Source: Thermoplasmata archaeon
Lineage (GTDB): Archaea; Thermoplasmatota; Thermoplasmata; Lutacidiplasmatales; UBA184
Assembly (NCBI GenBank): GCA_021798195.1
Contig: JAJZYH010000007.1
Span: 39,171 to 71,652, forward strand
Direction of reading: 5' to 3'
DNA length: 32,482 nucleotides
Position 1 is the stretch's first letter. Each line of letters begins with the position of its first letter. Position numbers and translations under genes: made by a program. Below the pieces are notes generated by a model. The model saw nothing but the letters and a program-made list of their open reading frames with translations. It did no database searches and was not told the origin of the DNA. Below, piece after piece: positions 22,133 through 30,379 of this stretch.

Positions 22133-23022
22133 CGTACCGGCAACCGGCCCACGACATCTCCGTCCGCCTCCACGAGTCCGTCCCCGGGGTCGCCCTGAAC
22201 CTCCAGCCGGCTCGCCTCCCATGCATGGACGTCGGGCAACGATAGGTGTTGGCCCTTCTGGAACTTCGAGAGGGACCGGAGCAGCCGCAGTCGCCCTACC
22301 GCCCCGATGGCCTGGATATGGAAGAGGCCATCCTTGAGGTCGGCCCGGGGCGAGGTGAGCATCCCGCCCCCGGAGAACCGTCCGTTGGTCACAAGCAGGG
22401 TGGCCACGCGGCCTTCGGGGAAGGGGACCGACGGGCCCGCCAGGGAGACCCGGATGTTCCGGAGGTGGAGAAGTTCGCGAGCCACCGCGATGCGATAGGC
22501 CGATTGACCGGCCCATCGGGTCCGCGCATTGGCCCGCTCCACGACCCGGGCCCCGAAGCCCACGTAGGACTGGTTCACCCAGTAGCGGGTCCGGGAGGGC
22601 GTCTCGCCCAGAAAGGTGAGGCGTCCGATGTCCACGGGGATCGGAACCATCTTCTGGAGCGCCTCCACGAGGTGCTCCGGAGAGGCGGGATAACCCAGGC
22701 TCCGGGGGAGGTCCGCCCCCCGGCCTGCGGGGAGGAGGCCCAGGATGGGGGGCGGGCCTCGGGGGGCCATTTCCCATCCCAGGAGGGCGTCCACAGCGTT
22801 GCTGTACGTCCCGTCCCCTCCCAGGAGGAAAACGCGGGAGGCTCCTTGCAGAACGGCGCGGCGGATGAGCTCCCTCTCTTCCCCCGGGCGCGAACTCCAC
22901 AGGACCTCCGTCTCTCCGAACCGACGAACGAGATCGGGTCGCAGCTCCCGCCAGAGGACCTCGCCTCGTCCCCTTCCCGCGGTGGGATTGATGATCACCC
23001 ACGTGGACCCGGAACCGTTCAT
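21988..23022 (-). CDS. Diacylglycerol kinase family lipid kinase
   Basis: A 344-residue member of the DAGK_cat/YegS/LCB5 family, which phosphorylates lipid alcohols with ATP. Seen: the opening WVIINPTAGRGRG (family: NPxAGxG), the nucleotide-binding VFLLGGDGTYSNAVDALLG, a short GLLPAGRGADLPRSLG (usual LGxxPxGTxNDfAR, here G-R-G-A-D), and a C-terminal beta-sandwich with TLLVTNGRFSGGGMLTSPRADLKDGLFHI (family: NG...GGG....P.A...DG.LD). The real substrate is unknown; in an archaeon it could be a diether glycerol, diacylglycerol or alkylglycerol. The ATG at 23022 overlaps the GlpD stop (ATGA), so it is the third gene of the operon. The last 40 residues are low-complexity and lie over the 3' end of the facing gene. 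Confidence 0.85.
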   Translation of the reverse strand: MNGSGSTWVIINPTAGRGRGEVLWRELRPDLVRRFGETEVLWSSRPGEERELIRRAVLQGASRVFLLGGDGTYSNAVDALLGWEMAPRGPPPILGLLPAGRGADLPRSLGYPASPEHLVEALQKMVPIPVDIGRLTFLGETPSRTRYWVNQSYVGFGARVVERANARTRWAGQSAYRIAVARELLHLRNIRVSLAGPSVPFPEGRVATLLVTNGRFSGGGMLTSPRADLKDGLFHIQAIGAVGRLRLLRSLSKFQKGQHLSLPDVHAWEASRLEVQGDPGDGLVEADGDVVGRLPVRYELCPGALRFLGVPEGPPRAAGGDGTAFSAEAVPVSSSSSRSFRAFS

Positions 23023-24584
23023 GGGGCCCCCTGGGTCCAGATCGCACGTCCCTTCCTGAGACGCTCCAAGTAATCGTCCCGCTGGGTCCGCAGGGATCCC
23101 TCCGACCAGTGGAAGTCTTCCACCAGGCATCGGACCACCTCATCCACCAGGAGGGGGAACGATGGCTCGTTCCGGTTCATGGGCCGCAGGCGTCGCTCCA
23201 CCACGTCGACGAGGGTGAGGGCGCCCGCCTCTTCCACGGCCCATCGGATCCAGGGGCGGAGGGACTCGCGGCGCTGCGAGGGGGCCATGTCCGCGAGTTG
23301 GGCCAAGAGATCGCCGGCCGAATACTCATCCCCCCAGGGCCCCTTCCAGGGGAATGCGGTGCGCTCCGGGGGGTCCTCCCTGGCCTCGGATCCTCGCTCC
23401 CAACCTCGGAGCGCCCGCCGGGCCATGGCGAGGTGCGTGGTGAGCTTTCCGCCGGCCACCGTGACCACTCCCCGCGGATCCACCGATACAGAGTCTTCCC
23501 GGGAGGTGTCCCCGGGGCGGGACCGGTCATCCTGCACCAGGGGCCGCAGGCCCGCGTACGCATCGCAGACGTCCATAGGGCTGAGGCGAAGCGCGGGAAA
23601 GCTGTCGTTGGCCAGCCGGAGGAGTCCCTCTCCTTCGGATCGGGTGGGCTCCACCCGGTCCGGGTCCCCGGTGAAATCCTCGTCGGTGGTTCCCAGGATC
23701 ACGAACCGCCCGTACGGGAGAGCGAAGACCCACCGCCGATCGCGTGTGGGGATCACCACCGCCACGTCCAATGGGAATCGGGAGCGTCGGAAGACGAGAT
23801 GGATGCCCTTGCTGGGGCGAAGGGGGGCCGCCCGGATCCCCGGGAGCCAGCGGAGGCCCCAGGCCCCCGTGGCGTTCACGATCTGCCGCGCCTTCACGGG
23901 GAATTGGGTGCCTTCCAACCGGTCCCGCAGAACGGCCCCCGAGATCCTTCCGTGGGACCAGGTCGGGGAGAGCGCCTCCACATGGTTCACGGCCACCGCC
24001 CCCCAGGCCACCGCTTCCCGGACGCGCTGCAGGGTGAGGAGGGCATCATCGGTGATAGCCTCCCGATAGAGGATCGCTCCCCGGAGCCCGGAGGGCTCGA
24101 GGAGGGGACAGGCCCGCCTCGCCTCCGACGGGGAAAGGACCTCTCGGGGGCCCAACCCCGCTGCATGGCCCCAGCGTTGGTAGACCCAGGTGCCGGCCCG
24201 CTGCGCGATGCGGTCCAGAAAGGATCCGGAGAGGGGCAGGAGGAACGGCACCACGCGCACGCGCGGCGGTGGGAGGGACCGTACCACCTTCGCGCGTTCC
24301 CGCAGAGCCTCCCGGACCAGCCGGACCTGGCCATGCGCCAGGTACCGCAGTCCTCCATGGAGCATCTTGGACGACGCTCCGCTGGTCCCGCTCCCGAAGT
24401 CCTCTCGCTCCACCAGGGCCACGGAATGCCCCTGGGCGGCCGCGAGACGTGCCACGGCCGCACCCGTGATGCCTCCCCCCACCACGAGGAGGTCCCAGGG
24501 GTCTTCCTCTCGGAGCCTAAGGAGGTCACGGGGCCTCTGGAACGGGGGGTTTCCCAGGGGAAGTTCAGGGCCGGGAGCGGTCAC
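23019..24584 (-). CDS. glpD: FAD-dependent glycerol-3-phosphate dehydrogenase
   Basis: It oxidises sn-glycerol 3-phosphate to dihydroxyacetone phosphate, passing electrons to FAD and then usually quinone, at the inner membrane face. The 521 residues contain the N-terminal FAD site WDLLVVGGGITGAAVARLAA (about 29-48), FGSGTSGASSKMLHGGLRYL (the GlpD/GlpA signature, about 63-82), ATGAWG mid-protein, the substrate-side IHLVFRRSRFP and ILGTTDEDFTGD, and a C-terminal helical domain. The start is GTG at 24584, overlapping the upstream stop (GTGA); the frame open further upstream is antisense to the AGPS-like gene. It is the middle gene of a three-gene operon in which every junction overlaps. Its product, DHAP, is the core of the acyl-DHAP used by AGPS-type enzymes. 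The enzyme acts on the bacterial glycerol-phosphate stereoisomer. Confidence 0.88.
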   Translation of the reverse strand: MTAPGPELPLGNPPFQRPRDLLRLREEDPWDLLVVGGGITGAAVARLAAAQGHSVALVEREDFGSGTSGASSKMLHGGLRYLAHGQVRLVREALRERAKVVRSLPPPRVRVVPFLLPLSGSFLDRIAQRAGTWVYQRWGHAAGLGPREVLSPSEARRACPLLEPSGLRGAILYREAITDDALLTLQRVREAVAWGAVAVNHVEALSPTWSHGRISGAVLRDRLEGTQFPVKARQIVNATGAWGLRWLPGIRAAPLRPSKGIHLVFRRSRFPLDVAVVIPTRDRRWVFALPYGRFVILGTTDEDFTGDPDRVEPTRSEGEGLLRLANDSFPALRLSPMDVCDAYAGLRPLVQDDRSRPGDTSREDSVSVDPRGVVTVAGGKLTTHLAMARRALRGWERGSEAREDPPERTAFPWKGPWGDEYSAGDLLAQLADMAPSQRRESLRPWIRWAVEEAGALTLVDVVERRLRPMNRNEPSFPLLVDEVVRCLVEDFHWSEGSLRTQRDDYLERLRKGRAIWTQGAP

Positions 24585-26332
24585 GGCAGGAGCTTTCCCG
24601 GGTTCATGATCCGATGAGGGTCGAAGTACGCCTTGAGGGCTTCCAGAGCCCCCAGAGAGATCTCTCCCCTGGCGGAACGCATCCAGGGCCGATGGAGCCG
24701 CCCGATGCCGTGGTGGTGGCTCAGGAGCCCTCCGGATCGGAGCAGCGCCCCGGTGGCGGCCTCCTTGAGGGCCGTCCACTGTTGCTCCTCCCGGTGCGGG
24801 AACTGCGGGGCGATGAGCGAGAAGTACAGGCCCGAGCCCTCCGGGACCGCGTGGGAGAGGTGGGTGCCCACGAAGAGCGGGAACTTCTCCTTTCGGGCCG
24901 CCGCCTGGAGAGCCTCCTGCACCGCATGGGCGAGGGGACCGATGTCGGTCCAGCTGGCCCCGGTCTCCAGGGTCTCCACCAACCAACCGTCGGTCAAGAG
25001 ATCGTCGCGGAGAAACGGGAGCAAGAACCGTTCCGCCCGCCAGGCCTCTCCCGCGGGGCGCCCCAGATCCACCGCTCCGGCCGCACGGCAGACGTCCTTC
25101 AGCACCTCGAACCCTCGCCGTACCTCCCCCTCGGTCCCCTCATATCCCACCACCGCGAGGCAGAGGGATTCGGGGTCCATCTTGCGCAATTCCAGGATGC
25201 GGGGCCCCAGGCGGTCGCGGATCTTCCCGCCGAGGCCGGCCGCGGGCGCCCGTCCTTCCATGGTGAGCTCGGTCTCCTCCCGGTCCGAGAGGCGCAGGAT
25301 GGCCGGGGTGGGGGCGGACTGTGCCAACGTCCGGATCGCCTCGACCCCGGCGTACCAGTCCGGGAAGAGCAGGACCGTGATCCAGGAGGCGGCGGGCGCA
25401 AGGTCCACCGCCATCGTCGCCTCGGCGAAGATGCCCAGGGTCCCTTCGTTCCCCAGGAAGATCCCCGAAAGGTCTGGCCCCGAGGCTCCCGCGACCCCCT
25501 GCTCCCAGGAGACCACGCCCCGGGGCGTCACCACCTTGGCCCCCCGGAGGCGATGGGACGGATCCCCGTAGCGGGTGGAAGCCTGGCCCGAGGACCGGGT
25601 GGAGAGCCAGCCCCCGAGGGTCGAGTACTCGAAGGACTGGGGGAAGTGCCCCAGGGTGGTCCCGCGTGCCGAGAGGTAGGACTCGAGCTCCGGCCCCCGG
25701 ATCCCGCACTGGAAGCGGGCAAGGCGGCTCGGGAGATCCAGGGAGATGGGATCGGTGAACCGCCCCATGCTGAGGGTGATCACGCCGTGATGGGAATCTT
25801 CCGTGGGGGCCACCCCCCCCACCACGGAGGTTCCTCCCCCCCATGGGACCACGGCCAGGTCGTTCTCCTCCGCGAACCGGAGGGTGGCCAGGATCTCCGG
25901 GATGCTCGCGGGGTGCGCCACGAGGTCCGTGAGGTGCTGGATCTGCCCGTGCCGCAGGGCCAGGAGGTCCATGTAGGCCCTTCCGAAGGAGTGGAGGAGC
26001 CGCTCCTCTCCCTCCGCGCTCACCGCGCCCTGAGGGAGAGAGTCCCGAAGCCGGCTGACCAGCTCCGGGGAGACCCGGGAGGGTGGGATCTTCCAGGCGT
26101 GCAGGCTGGGTGGGGGTCCTCCAGCCCCTTCCCGGGGTACCCCCAGGCGATGGTGGAGAAACGTCCGGATCCGGGCGAGCCGCTCCGCGGGAAATCGTCG
26201 GTCCATCTCCCCCCACCCCCACCACCGGGCGGTACCAGGGTGGGTCCCGGACCCCTCCGCGGAGGCGGTTTCCTTGGGAGGAGGGCCCGGGATCTCGTGG
26301 CGGGCGGCCCGTTCCTCAGGGGGCTCGTTCAT
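24581..26332 (-). CDS. FAD-linked oxidase, alkyldihydroxyacetonephosphate synthase-like
   Basis: A 583-residue VAO/GlcD-fold flavoprotein. Features that favour the AGPS branch over glycolate oxidase or D-lactate dehydrogenase are the N-terminal RWWGWGEMDRRFP (AGPS: KWWGWG), LGGWLSTRSSGQASTRYGDPSHRL (AGPS: GGWVATRSSGM...YG), and the C-terminal LLSHHHGIGRLHRPWM, with the His cluster known from AGPS. The FAD site has VVPWGGGTSVVGGV and GNEGTLGIFAEATM. True AGPS swaps the acyl chain of acyl-DHAP for an alkyl chain to make ether lipids; bacterial relatives of uncertain substrate also exist, so the exact reaction is open. It is the first gene of the operon with glpD and the lipid kinase. No peroxisomal or secretion signal is seen. 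The N-terminal 35 residues are low-complexity. Confidence 0.8.
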   Translation of the reverse strand: MNEPPEERAARHEIPGPPPKETASAEGSGTHPGTARWWGWGEMDRRFPAERLARIRTFLHHRLGVPREGAGGPPPSLHAWKIPPSRVSPELVSRLRDSLPQGAVSAEGEERLLHSFGRAYMDLLALRHGQIQHLTDLVAHPASIPEILATLRFAEENDLAVVPWGGGTSVVGGVAPTEDSHHGVITLSMGRFTDPISLDLPSRLARFQCGIRGPELESYLSARGTTLGHFPQSFEYSTLGGWLSTRSSGQASTRYGDPSHRLRGAKVVTPRGVVSWEQGVAGASGPDLSGIFLGNEGTLGIFAEATMAVDLAPAASWITVLLFPDWYAGVEAIRTLAQSAPTPAILRLSDREETELTMEGRAPAAGLGGKIRDRLGPRILELRKMDPESLCLAVVGYEGTEGEVRRGFEVLKDVCRAAGAVDLGRPAGEAWRAERFLLPFLRDDLLTDGWLVETLETGASWTDIGPLAHAVQEALQAAARKEKFPLFVGTHLSHAVPEGSGLYFSLIAPQFPHREEQQWTALKEAATGALLRSGGLLSHHHGIGRLHRPWMRSARGEISLGALEALKAYFDPHRIMNPGKLLP

Positions 26333-26419
26333 GGAAGATCCGCGGGAGCATCCCGCGGGCCTCCGGGGAGGGGAATCCGGGGGCTTTCAGGGTTTGCCCG
26401 AACCCCATCCCCGCACTCC

Positions 26420-26427
26420 TTTATATG
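26420..26427 (+). promoter_or_regulatory. TATA box of the ABC exporter operon
   Basis: TTTATATG, centred 27 nt before the ATG at 26451, a clear archaeal promoter with a leaderless transcript. The gap to the divergent AGPS-like gene is 118 nt; no equally good box is seen for that strand. Confidence 0.75.
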
Positions 26428-26450
26428 CCGCCCCAGTCCCTCGCACCCCA

Positions 26451-27374
26451 ATGAGCGAGGCGATCCAGGTCCAGGGCCTGGTGAAGACCTACGGGCCCCT
26501 TCGCGCCGTGGATGGGATCCAATTCCAGGTCAACCAGGGGGAGGTCTTCTCGTTCCTGGGGCCCAACGGGGCCGGAAAGACCACCACGGTGGAAATCCTG
26601 GAGGGCCTCCGCAGGGCCACCGAAGGCTCCGTCCGGGTCCTGGGGATGGACCCCTGGGAGGAGGGCCGAGCCCTGCACCGGCGGATCGGGGTCATCCCCC
26701 AGGGGTTCAAGTTCTTCGACAAGGTGACCCCCCGCGAGGCCATCCGGTACTACGCGGCCCTCTTCGGAACCCGGGCAGATCCCGATCTCCTCCTGAAGCG
26801 CGTGCTTCTGTCCGATAAGGCCCAGGACACCTTCGACAAGCTCTCGGGGGGGCAGCGGCAGAAGCTGGGCCTTGCCCTCGCCCTGGTGAGCGACCCCGAG
26901 GTCCTGTTCCTGGATGAACCCACCACGGGGCTGGACCCCCAGGCGAGGCGGGCCATCTGGGACGTCATCCGGGAGCTTCGCACCGAGGGCCGGACGGTCT
27001 TCCTCACCACGCATTACCTCGACGAAGCGGAGGAACTCGCCGATCGGGTGGCCATCCTCCACCACGGGCGGATCATCACCGAGGGGACGCCGCGGGATCT
27101 CATCCAGCGGCACGGCTCCCCACCCCGGCTCCTCATCACAGGCCCTCGGGAGGTCGCCCGGACCTTGAAGGCCCACACCGACCTCGAGGTCCAGGAGGAT
27201 CACGGAGAGACCCACGTGATCCTCCATCGCCCGGGGGACTTGAGCCGGGCGGTCCAGACCCTCGAGACCCACGGAGTGCGCTGGGAGGACCTGAGCACGG
27301 AGAGGGATTCCCTGGAGGACGTCTTCATCCGCCTGGTGGGAGAGATGGACGAAGGGGAGATCACGTCCTCATGA
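26451..27374 (+). CDS. ABC transporter ATP-binding protein (DrrA-like)
   Basis: A 307-residue ATPase subunit of an ABC-2 exporter. Visible motifs are Walker A GPNGAGKT (37-44), Q-loop IPQ (82-84), signature LSGGQ (131-135), Walker B VLFLDEP (151-157), D-loop GLDP and switch His in LTTHYLDEAE. The C-terminal 80 residues are the extra domain typical of DrrA/NatA-type ATPases. It overlaps the permease gene by 4 nt (ATGA). Such pairs export lipids, drugs or ions; the cargo cannot be told from the sequence. The TATA box 27 nt upstream fixes the ATG at 26451; the open frame upstream is not coding. Confidence 0.92.
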   Translation: MSEAIQVQGLVKTYGPLRAVDGIQFQVNQGEVFSFLGPNGAGKTTTVEILEGLRRATEGSVRVLGMDPWEEGRALHRRIGVIPQGFKFFDKVTPREAIRYYAALFGTRADPDLLLKRVLLSDKAQDTFDKLSGGQRQKLGLALALVSDPEVLFLDEPTTGLDPQARRAIWDVIRELRTEGRTVFLTTHYLDEAEELADRVAILHHGRIITEGTPRDLIQRHGSPPRLLITGPREVARTLKAHTDLEVQEDHGETHVILHRPGDLSRAVQTLETHGVRWEDLSTERDSLEDVFIRLVGEMDEGEITSS

Positions 27375-28465
27375 AGCCGCGGCGGATCTGGGCCGACTTC
27401 CACCTCTATTCGAGGTCCTACCTCCGCAGCCCCGAGGCCATCTTCTTCTCGTTGATCTTCCCCTTCTTCCTGATCCTCATGTTCGGGGCGCTCTATTCGG
27501 GGGGAGGGACGCCCAGCGCGGTGCCCCTCTACGTCCAGAACTTGGACCACAATTCCAACGTCAGCGAGTCGTTCCTGTCCGACCTCAACCGAACGGGGCT
27601 CGTGAACGTGGCGATGGTCTCCCCGGACGTGAGCCTGCAGGGGTACCTCACCAGCCACTCCCAGTCCAATGGGCTCATCCTTCCGGACGGGTTCGGGGCC
27701 AACGTGACCCAAGGTCGCCCCAGCACCATCACGGTGATCACCAACCCGTATGACCAGGGGGCGGCCGGCCTGGTCCAGAGCGCGGTGGGCTACGCCATGA
27801 GCGTCGTCAACCAGCGCGGCGCGCCACCCCTGGTCTACGAGTCGACGGATTACGTGGGAGTCCGCAGCTACAGCACCATCGATTACGTGGTCCCGGGCCT
27901 CATCGGGCTCTCCATCATCACGAGCCCCATGTTCAGCATGGTGACCCTCACGGCGGAGTACAAGAAGGAGAAGCTGTTCAAGCAGCTCTCGCTCACCCCT
28001 CTCACCAAGTCCGAATGGCTCGCCTCCAAGATCATGTGGAACTGGGTGGTGGTGGCCGCCTCGGCCGTCATCCTCATCGCCACGGGGGATGTGGTCTTCC
28101 ATGCCGCGTTCCTGGTGAGTCCGTACCTCCTGGTCTTTCTGCTCATCGGACCGCTCTTCTTCGTCTCCCTGGGGATGCTGGTGGGGACGCTCTCCAAGAA
28201 GGCGGAGACCGCGGGGTTCATCGGGAACCTCATCACGTTCCCCATGATGTTCCTCTCCGGGGCGTTCATCCCCGTGAGCATCATGCCGGGCTGGCTCCAG
28301 CCCTACGCCCGGATCTGGCCCCTCTACTATTTCATCAACGGGATCACGGACGCCTCCGTCTTCAACAACCCCGGGGGGACCTGGACGGACATCCTCATCA
28401 CGCTGGTCATGGCCGCGGTCACGTTCGCCGCGGCGGTGGTGCTGTTCCGATGGAGGGAGGATTGA
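27371..28465 (+). CDS. ABC-2 type transporter permease
   Basis: A 364-residue membrane partner of the preceding ATPase. It has one N-terminal TM helix ([20 protein letters not shown], about 20-39), a large extracytoplasmic domain of about 140 residues (about 45-185), then five TM helices. This is the layout of the ABC-2 family with an inserted outer domain (YhgE/NatB/DrrB-like). The [14 protein letters not shown] stretch between TM helices is the usual cytoplasmic coupling loop. The start overlaps the ATPase stop, and the end overlaps the next gene by 16 nt. Confidence 0.9.
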   Translation: MKPRRIWADFHLYSRSYLRSPEAIFFSLIFPFFLILMFGALYSGGGTPSAVPLYVQNLDHNSNVSESFLSDLNRTGLVNVAMVSPDVSLQGYLTSHSQSNGLILPDGFGANVTQGRPSTITVITNPYDQGAAGLVQSAVGYAMSVVNQRGAPPLVYESTDYVGVRSYSTIDYVVPGLIGLSIITSPMFSMVTLTAEYKKEKLFKQLSLTPLTKSEWLASKIMWNWVVVAASAVILIATGDVVFHAAFLVSPYLLVFLLIGPLFFVSLGMLVGTLSKKAETAGFIGNLITFPMMFLSGAFIPVSIMPGWLQPYARIWPLYYFINGITDASVFNNPGGTWTDILITLVMAAVTFAAAVVLFRWRED

Positions 28466-29058
28466 GCCCCGCGTCGTCCACCCGCGACGACCCGGGAGAC
28501 CGGGCCCTGCCGGAGCCGGACCGGTTCCGCGCCGTGATGGGGCGGTTCGCCACCGGCGTCTCGGTGGTCACGGCCCGTTGGGAGGATGCGGAGGGGGGGA
28601 TGACCGTCAACGCCCTCCTCTCCGTGTCCCTGGACCCGCCCTCGGTGCTGGTCTCCCTGGGCGCCGCGGCGGACACCACCCCCCTGGTGGAACGCTCCGG
28701 TCGGTTCGGGGTGAGCCTCCTTGCGGCGGATCAGATGGAACTCTCGGAACGCTTCGCCTCCCGGATCCCCTCCTCCGAGAAATTCCGGGGCGTGGCGTGC
28801 CACCGGTCCCCCTCCGGCATTCCCCTCCTGGACGATACCCTGGGGACCATGGAATGCGAAGTGGTGGAGGCCCATCCGTTCGCCACCCACCTGGTGTTCC
28901 TGGGGCGGGTGACCCACCTCGAGGAGGGGTCCGACGAGGATCCCCTGGTCTTCTGGGGGAGCCACTACGCCACCCGGACGGGGCCCCGGACGCTCCGATT
29001 GCCCGATCCCCGGCCCATCCCGCTCCGAGAGACACCCCGGAGGGAACAAGGGACATGA
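28450..29058 (+). CDS. Flavin reductase family protein (FMN-binding split barrel)
   Basis: A 202-residue protein of the flavin reductase/DIM6 family, which binds FMN and uses NAD(P)H to reduce flavin or acts as a monooxygenase partner. Signatures are [13 protein letters not shown] (about 32-44), [21 protein letters not shown] (usual MTANSFxSVSLxPPLV), [13 protein letters not shown] and [23 protein letters not shown] (usual GxVxxxxxxxxDPLxYxxGxY). The ATG at 28450 lies inside the end of the permease gene; a TTG at 28462 is another possible start. It overlaps the thioredoxin reductase gene by 4 nt, so the two flavoproteins should be made together. Confidence 0.87.
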   Translation: MEGGLSPASSTRDDPGDRALPEPDRFRAVMGRFATGVSVVTARWEDAEGGMTVNALLSVSLDPPSVLVSLGAAADTTPLVERSGRFGVSLLAADQMELSERFASRIPSSEKFRGVACHRSPSGIPLLDDTLGTMECEVVEAHPFATHLVFLGRVTHLEEGSDEDPLVFWGSHYATRTGPRTLRLPDPRPIPLRETPRREQGT

Positions 29059-29993
29059 CGGAAGGCAAGCGGCATCATCGCGTGGTCATCGTGGGAAGCG
29101 GTCCGGCGGGCCTCACCGCCGCCCTCTATAGCGCCCGGGCCAACCTGAAGCCCCTGGTGGTGGCGGGCATCCCCTCGGGGGGGCAGCTCATGATCACCAC
29201 GGGCGTGGAGAACTTTCCCGGGTTTCCCCAGGGGATCCAGGGCCCCGAGCTCATGGAACTCTTCCGCCAGCAGGCGATCCGGTTCGGGGCCGAGGTGCTC
29301 GAGGATGCGGTGAACCGGGTGGACTTCCGGAGCCGACCCTTTCAGCTCTGGACCAGCGGGGGGGTGGAGATCTCCGCCGACGCGGTGATCGTGGCCACAG
29401 GAGCCTCGGCCATGTGGCTCGGCATCCCCAGCGAGGACCGCTTCCGGGGGCACGGGCTCAGTTCATGCGCCACGTGCGACGGCTTCTTCTTCAAGGGAAG
29501 GGAACTCGTGGTGGTGGGCGGCGGCGACACGGCGATGGAGGAGGCGAACTTCCTCACCCGGTTCGCGAGCAAGGTGACGGTGGTCCACCGGCGGGACACC
29601 CTCCGGGCCAGCAAGGTGATGCAGGAACGGACCCGCCGGAACCCCAAGATCTCCTTCGTCTGGGATTCCATCGTGGAGGAGATCGTGGGGGAGGGGGAGA
29701 AGGTGACCGGGGTCCGGCTCCGGAACCTCAAGACGGGGGAGACGAGCCTCCTTCCCTGCGGAGGGGTCTTCGTGGCCATCGGGCACCGGCCCAACACGGA
29801 GATCTTCGACGGCCAGCTGGAGCTCGACCAGAAGGGGTATCTCCGGACGCGGGAGTTCACGCGGACCAGCGTGGAGGGGGTCTTCGCGTGCGGGGATGTG
29901 GCCGACCCGCGCTATCGCCAGGCGGTGAGCGCGGCGGGGACGGGGTGCATGGCCGCCATCGACGCGGAGCGCTGGCTCGAATCGATGGAGTGA
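29055..29993 (+). CDS. trxB: Thioredoxin-disulfide reductase
   Basis: It reduces thioredoxin-like proteins with NAD(P)H through FAD and a redox-active disulfide. The 312 residues have the FAD-binding [20 protein letters not shown] (10-29), the active-site CATC (Cys138, Cys141), the nucleotide-binding [10 protein letters not shown] and [11 protein letters not shown] (the HRR...R pattern favours NADPH), and the second FAD site [11 protein letters not shown]...GTGCMAA. The length is normal for the low-molecular-weight type. ATGA overlap with the flavin reductase gene makes it the fourth gene of the ABC operon. No thioredoxin gene is in the window. Confidence 0.95.
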   Translation: MTEGKRHHRVVIVGSGPAGLTAALYSARANLKPLVVAGIPSGGQLMITTGVENFPGFPQGIQGPELMELFRQQAIRFGAEVLEDAVNRVDFRSRPFQLWTSGGVEISADAVIVATGASAMWLGIPSEDRFRGHGLSSCATCDGFFFKGRELVVVGGGDTAMEEANFLTRFASKVTVVHRRDTLRASKVMQERTRRNPKISFVWDSIVEEIVGEGEKVTGVRLRNLKTGETSLLPCGGVFVAIGHRPNTEIFDGQLELDQKGYLRTREFTRTSVEGVFACGDVADPRYRQAVSAAGTGCMAAIDAERWLESME

Positions 29994-30134
29994 GGGGGGA
30001 ACCCCTCCGGGGGGGTCGGGAGCCCCCCATTCCGTCGTGGCCCGTGAGACAGAAGGCTCATGAGGGGCTTTGCCGGACAATGGTGCCGGGGAAAGATTAA
30101 TACGGGGGTCGTTTGCCCACCGAACGGAGAGAAC
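29994..30134. other. Intergenic region: possible terminator and ferredoxin promoter
   Basis: Just after trxB there is a run of G/C blocks able to pair (GGGGAACCCC and GGGGGG...CCCCCC, about 29995-30033), a possible terminator. A TATA-like GATTAATAC lies at 30095-30103, centred about 36 nt before the ferredoxin start. Confidence 0.45.
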
Positions 30135-30326
30135 GTGCCGGGGAAGAAGGACCTTTACATCGAGTCTTCGGGCCAGGTCTGCGTCTCCTGCGGGGCCTGC
30201 GTGGGGATCTGTCCCCTGAACTGCATCTACCTGGATGAGTGGCGCATCGGGTTCGACGAGGAGGTCTGCACCCGGTGCGGCATCTGCGTGCGGGCCTGCC
30301 CCGTCGGGGCGATCTCCATCGGTTGA
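30135..30326 (+). CDS. 2[4Fe-4S] ferredoxin
   Basis: A 63-residue soluble ferredoxin with two full cluster motifs, CVSCGACVGICPLNCI and CTRCGICVRACPVGAI, each CxxCxxCxxxCP. The GTG at 30135 is chosen because a GGAGAG ribosome-binding site lies just upstream and the frame before it crosses the TATA-like box at 30095-30103. It lies 53 nt before the geranylgeranyl reductase gene. In Methanosarcina acetivorans a ferredoxin next to geranylgeranyl reductase serves as its electron donor, so the same job is likely here. It could also feed the Ehr-like complex. Confidence 0.9.
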   Translation: MPGKKDLYIESSGQVCVSCGACVGICPLNCIYLDEWRIGFDEEVCTRCGICVRACPVGAISIG

Positions 30327-30379
30327 GGATCGAGGGACGAAGGGGGCTCCGGAGTCACGGTACCCAAGGAGGATTTCGC

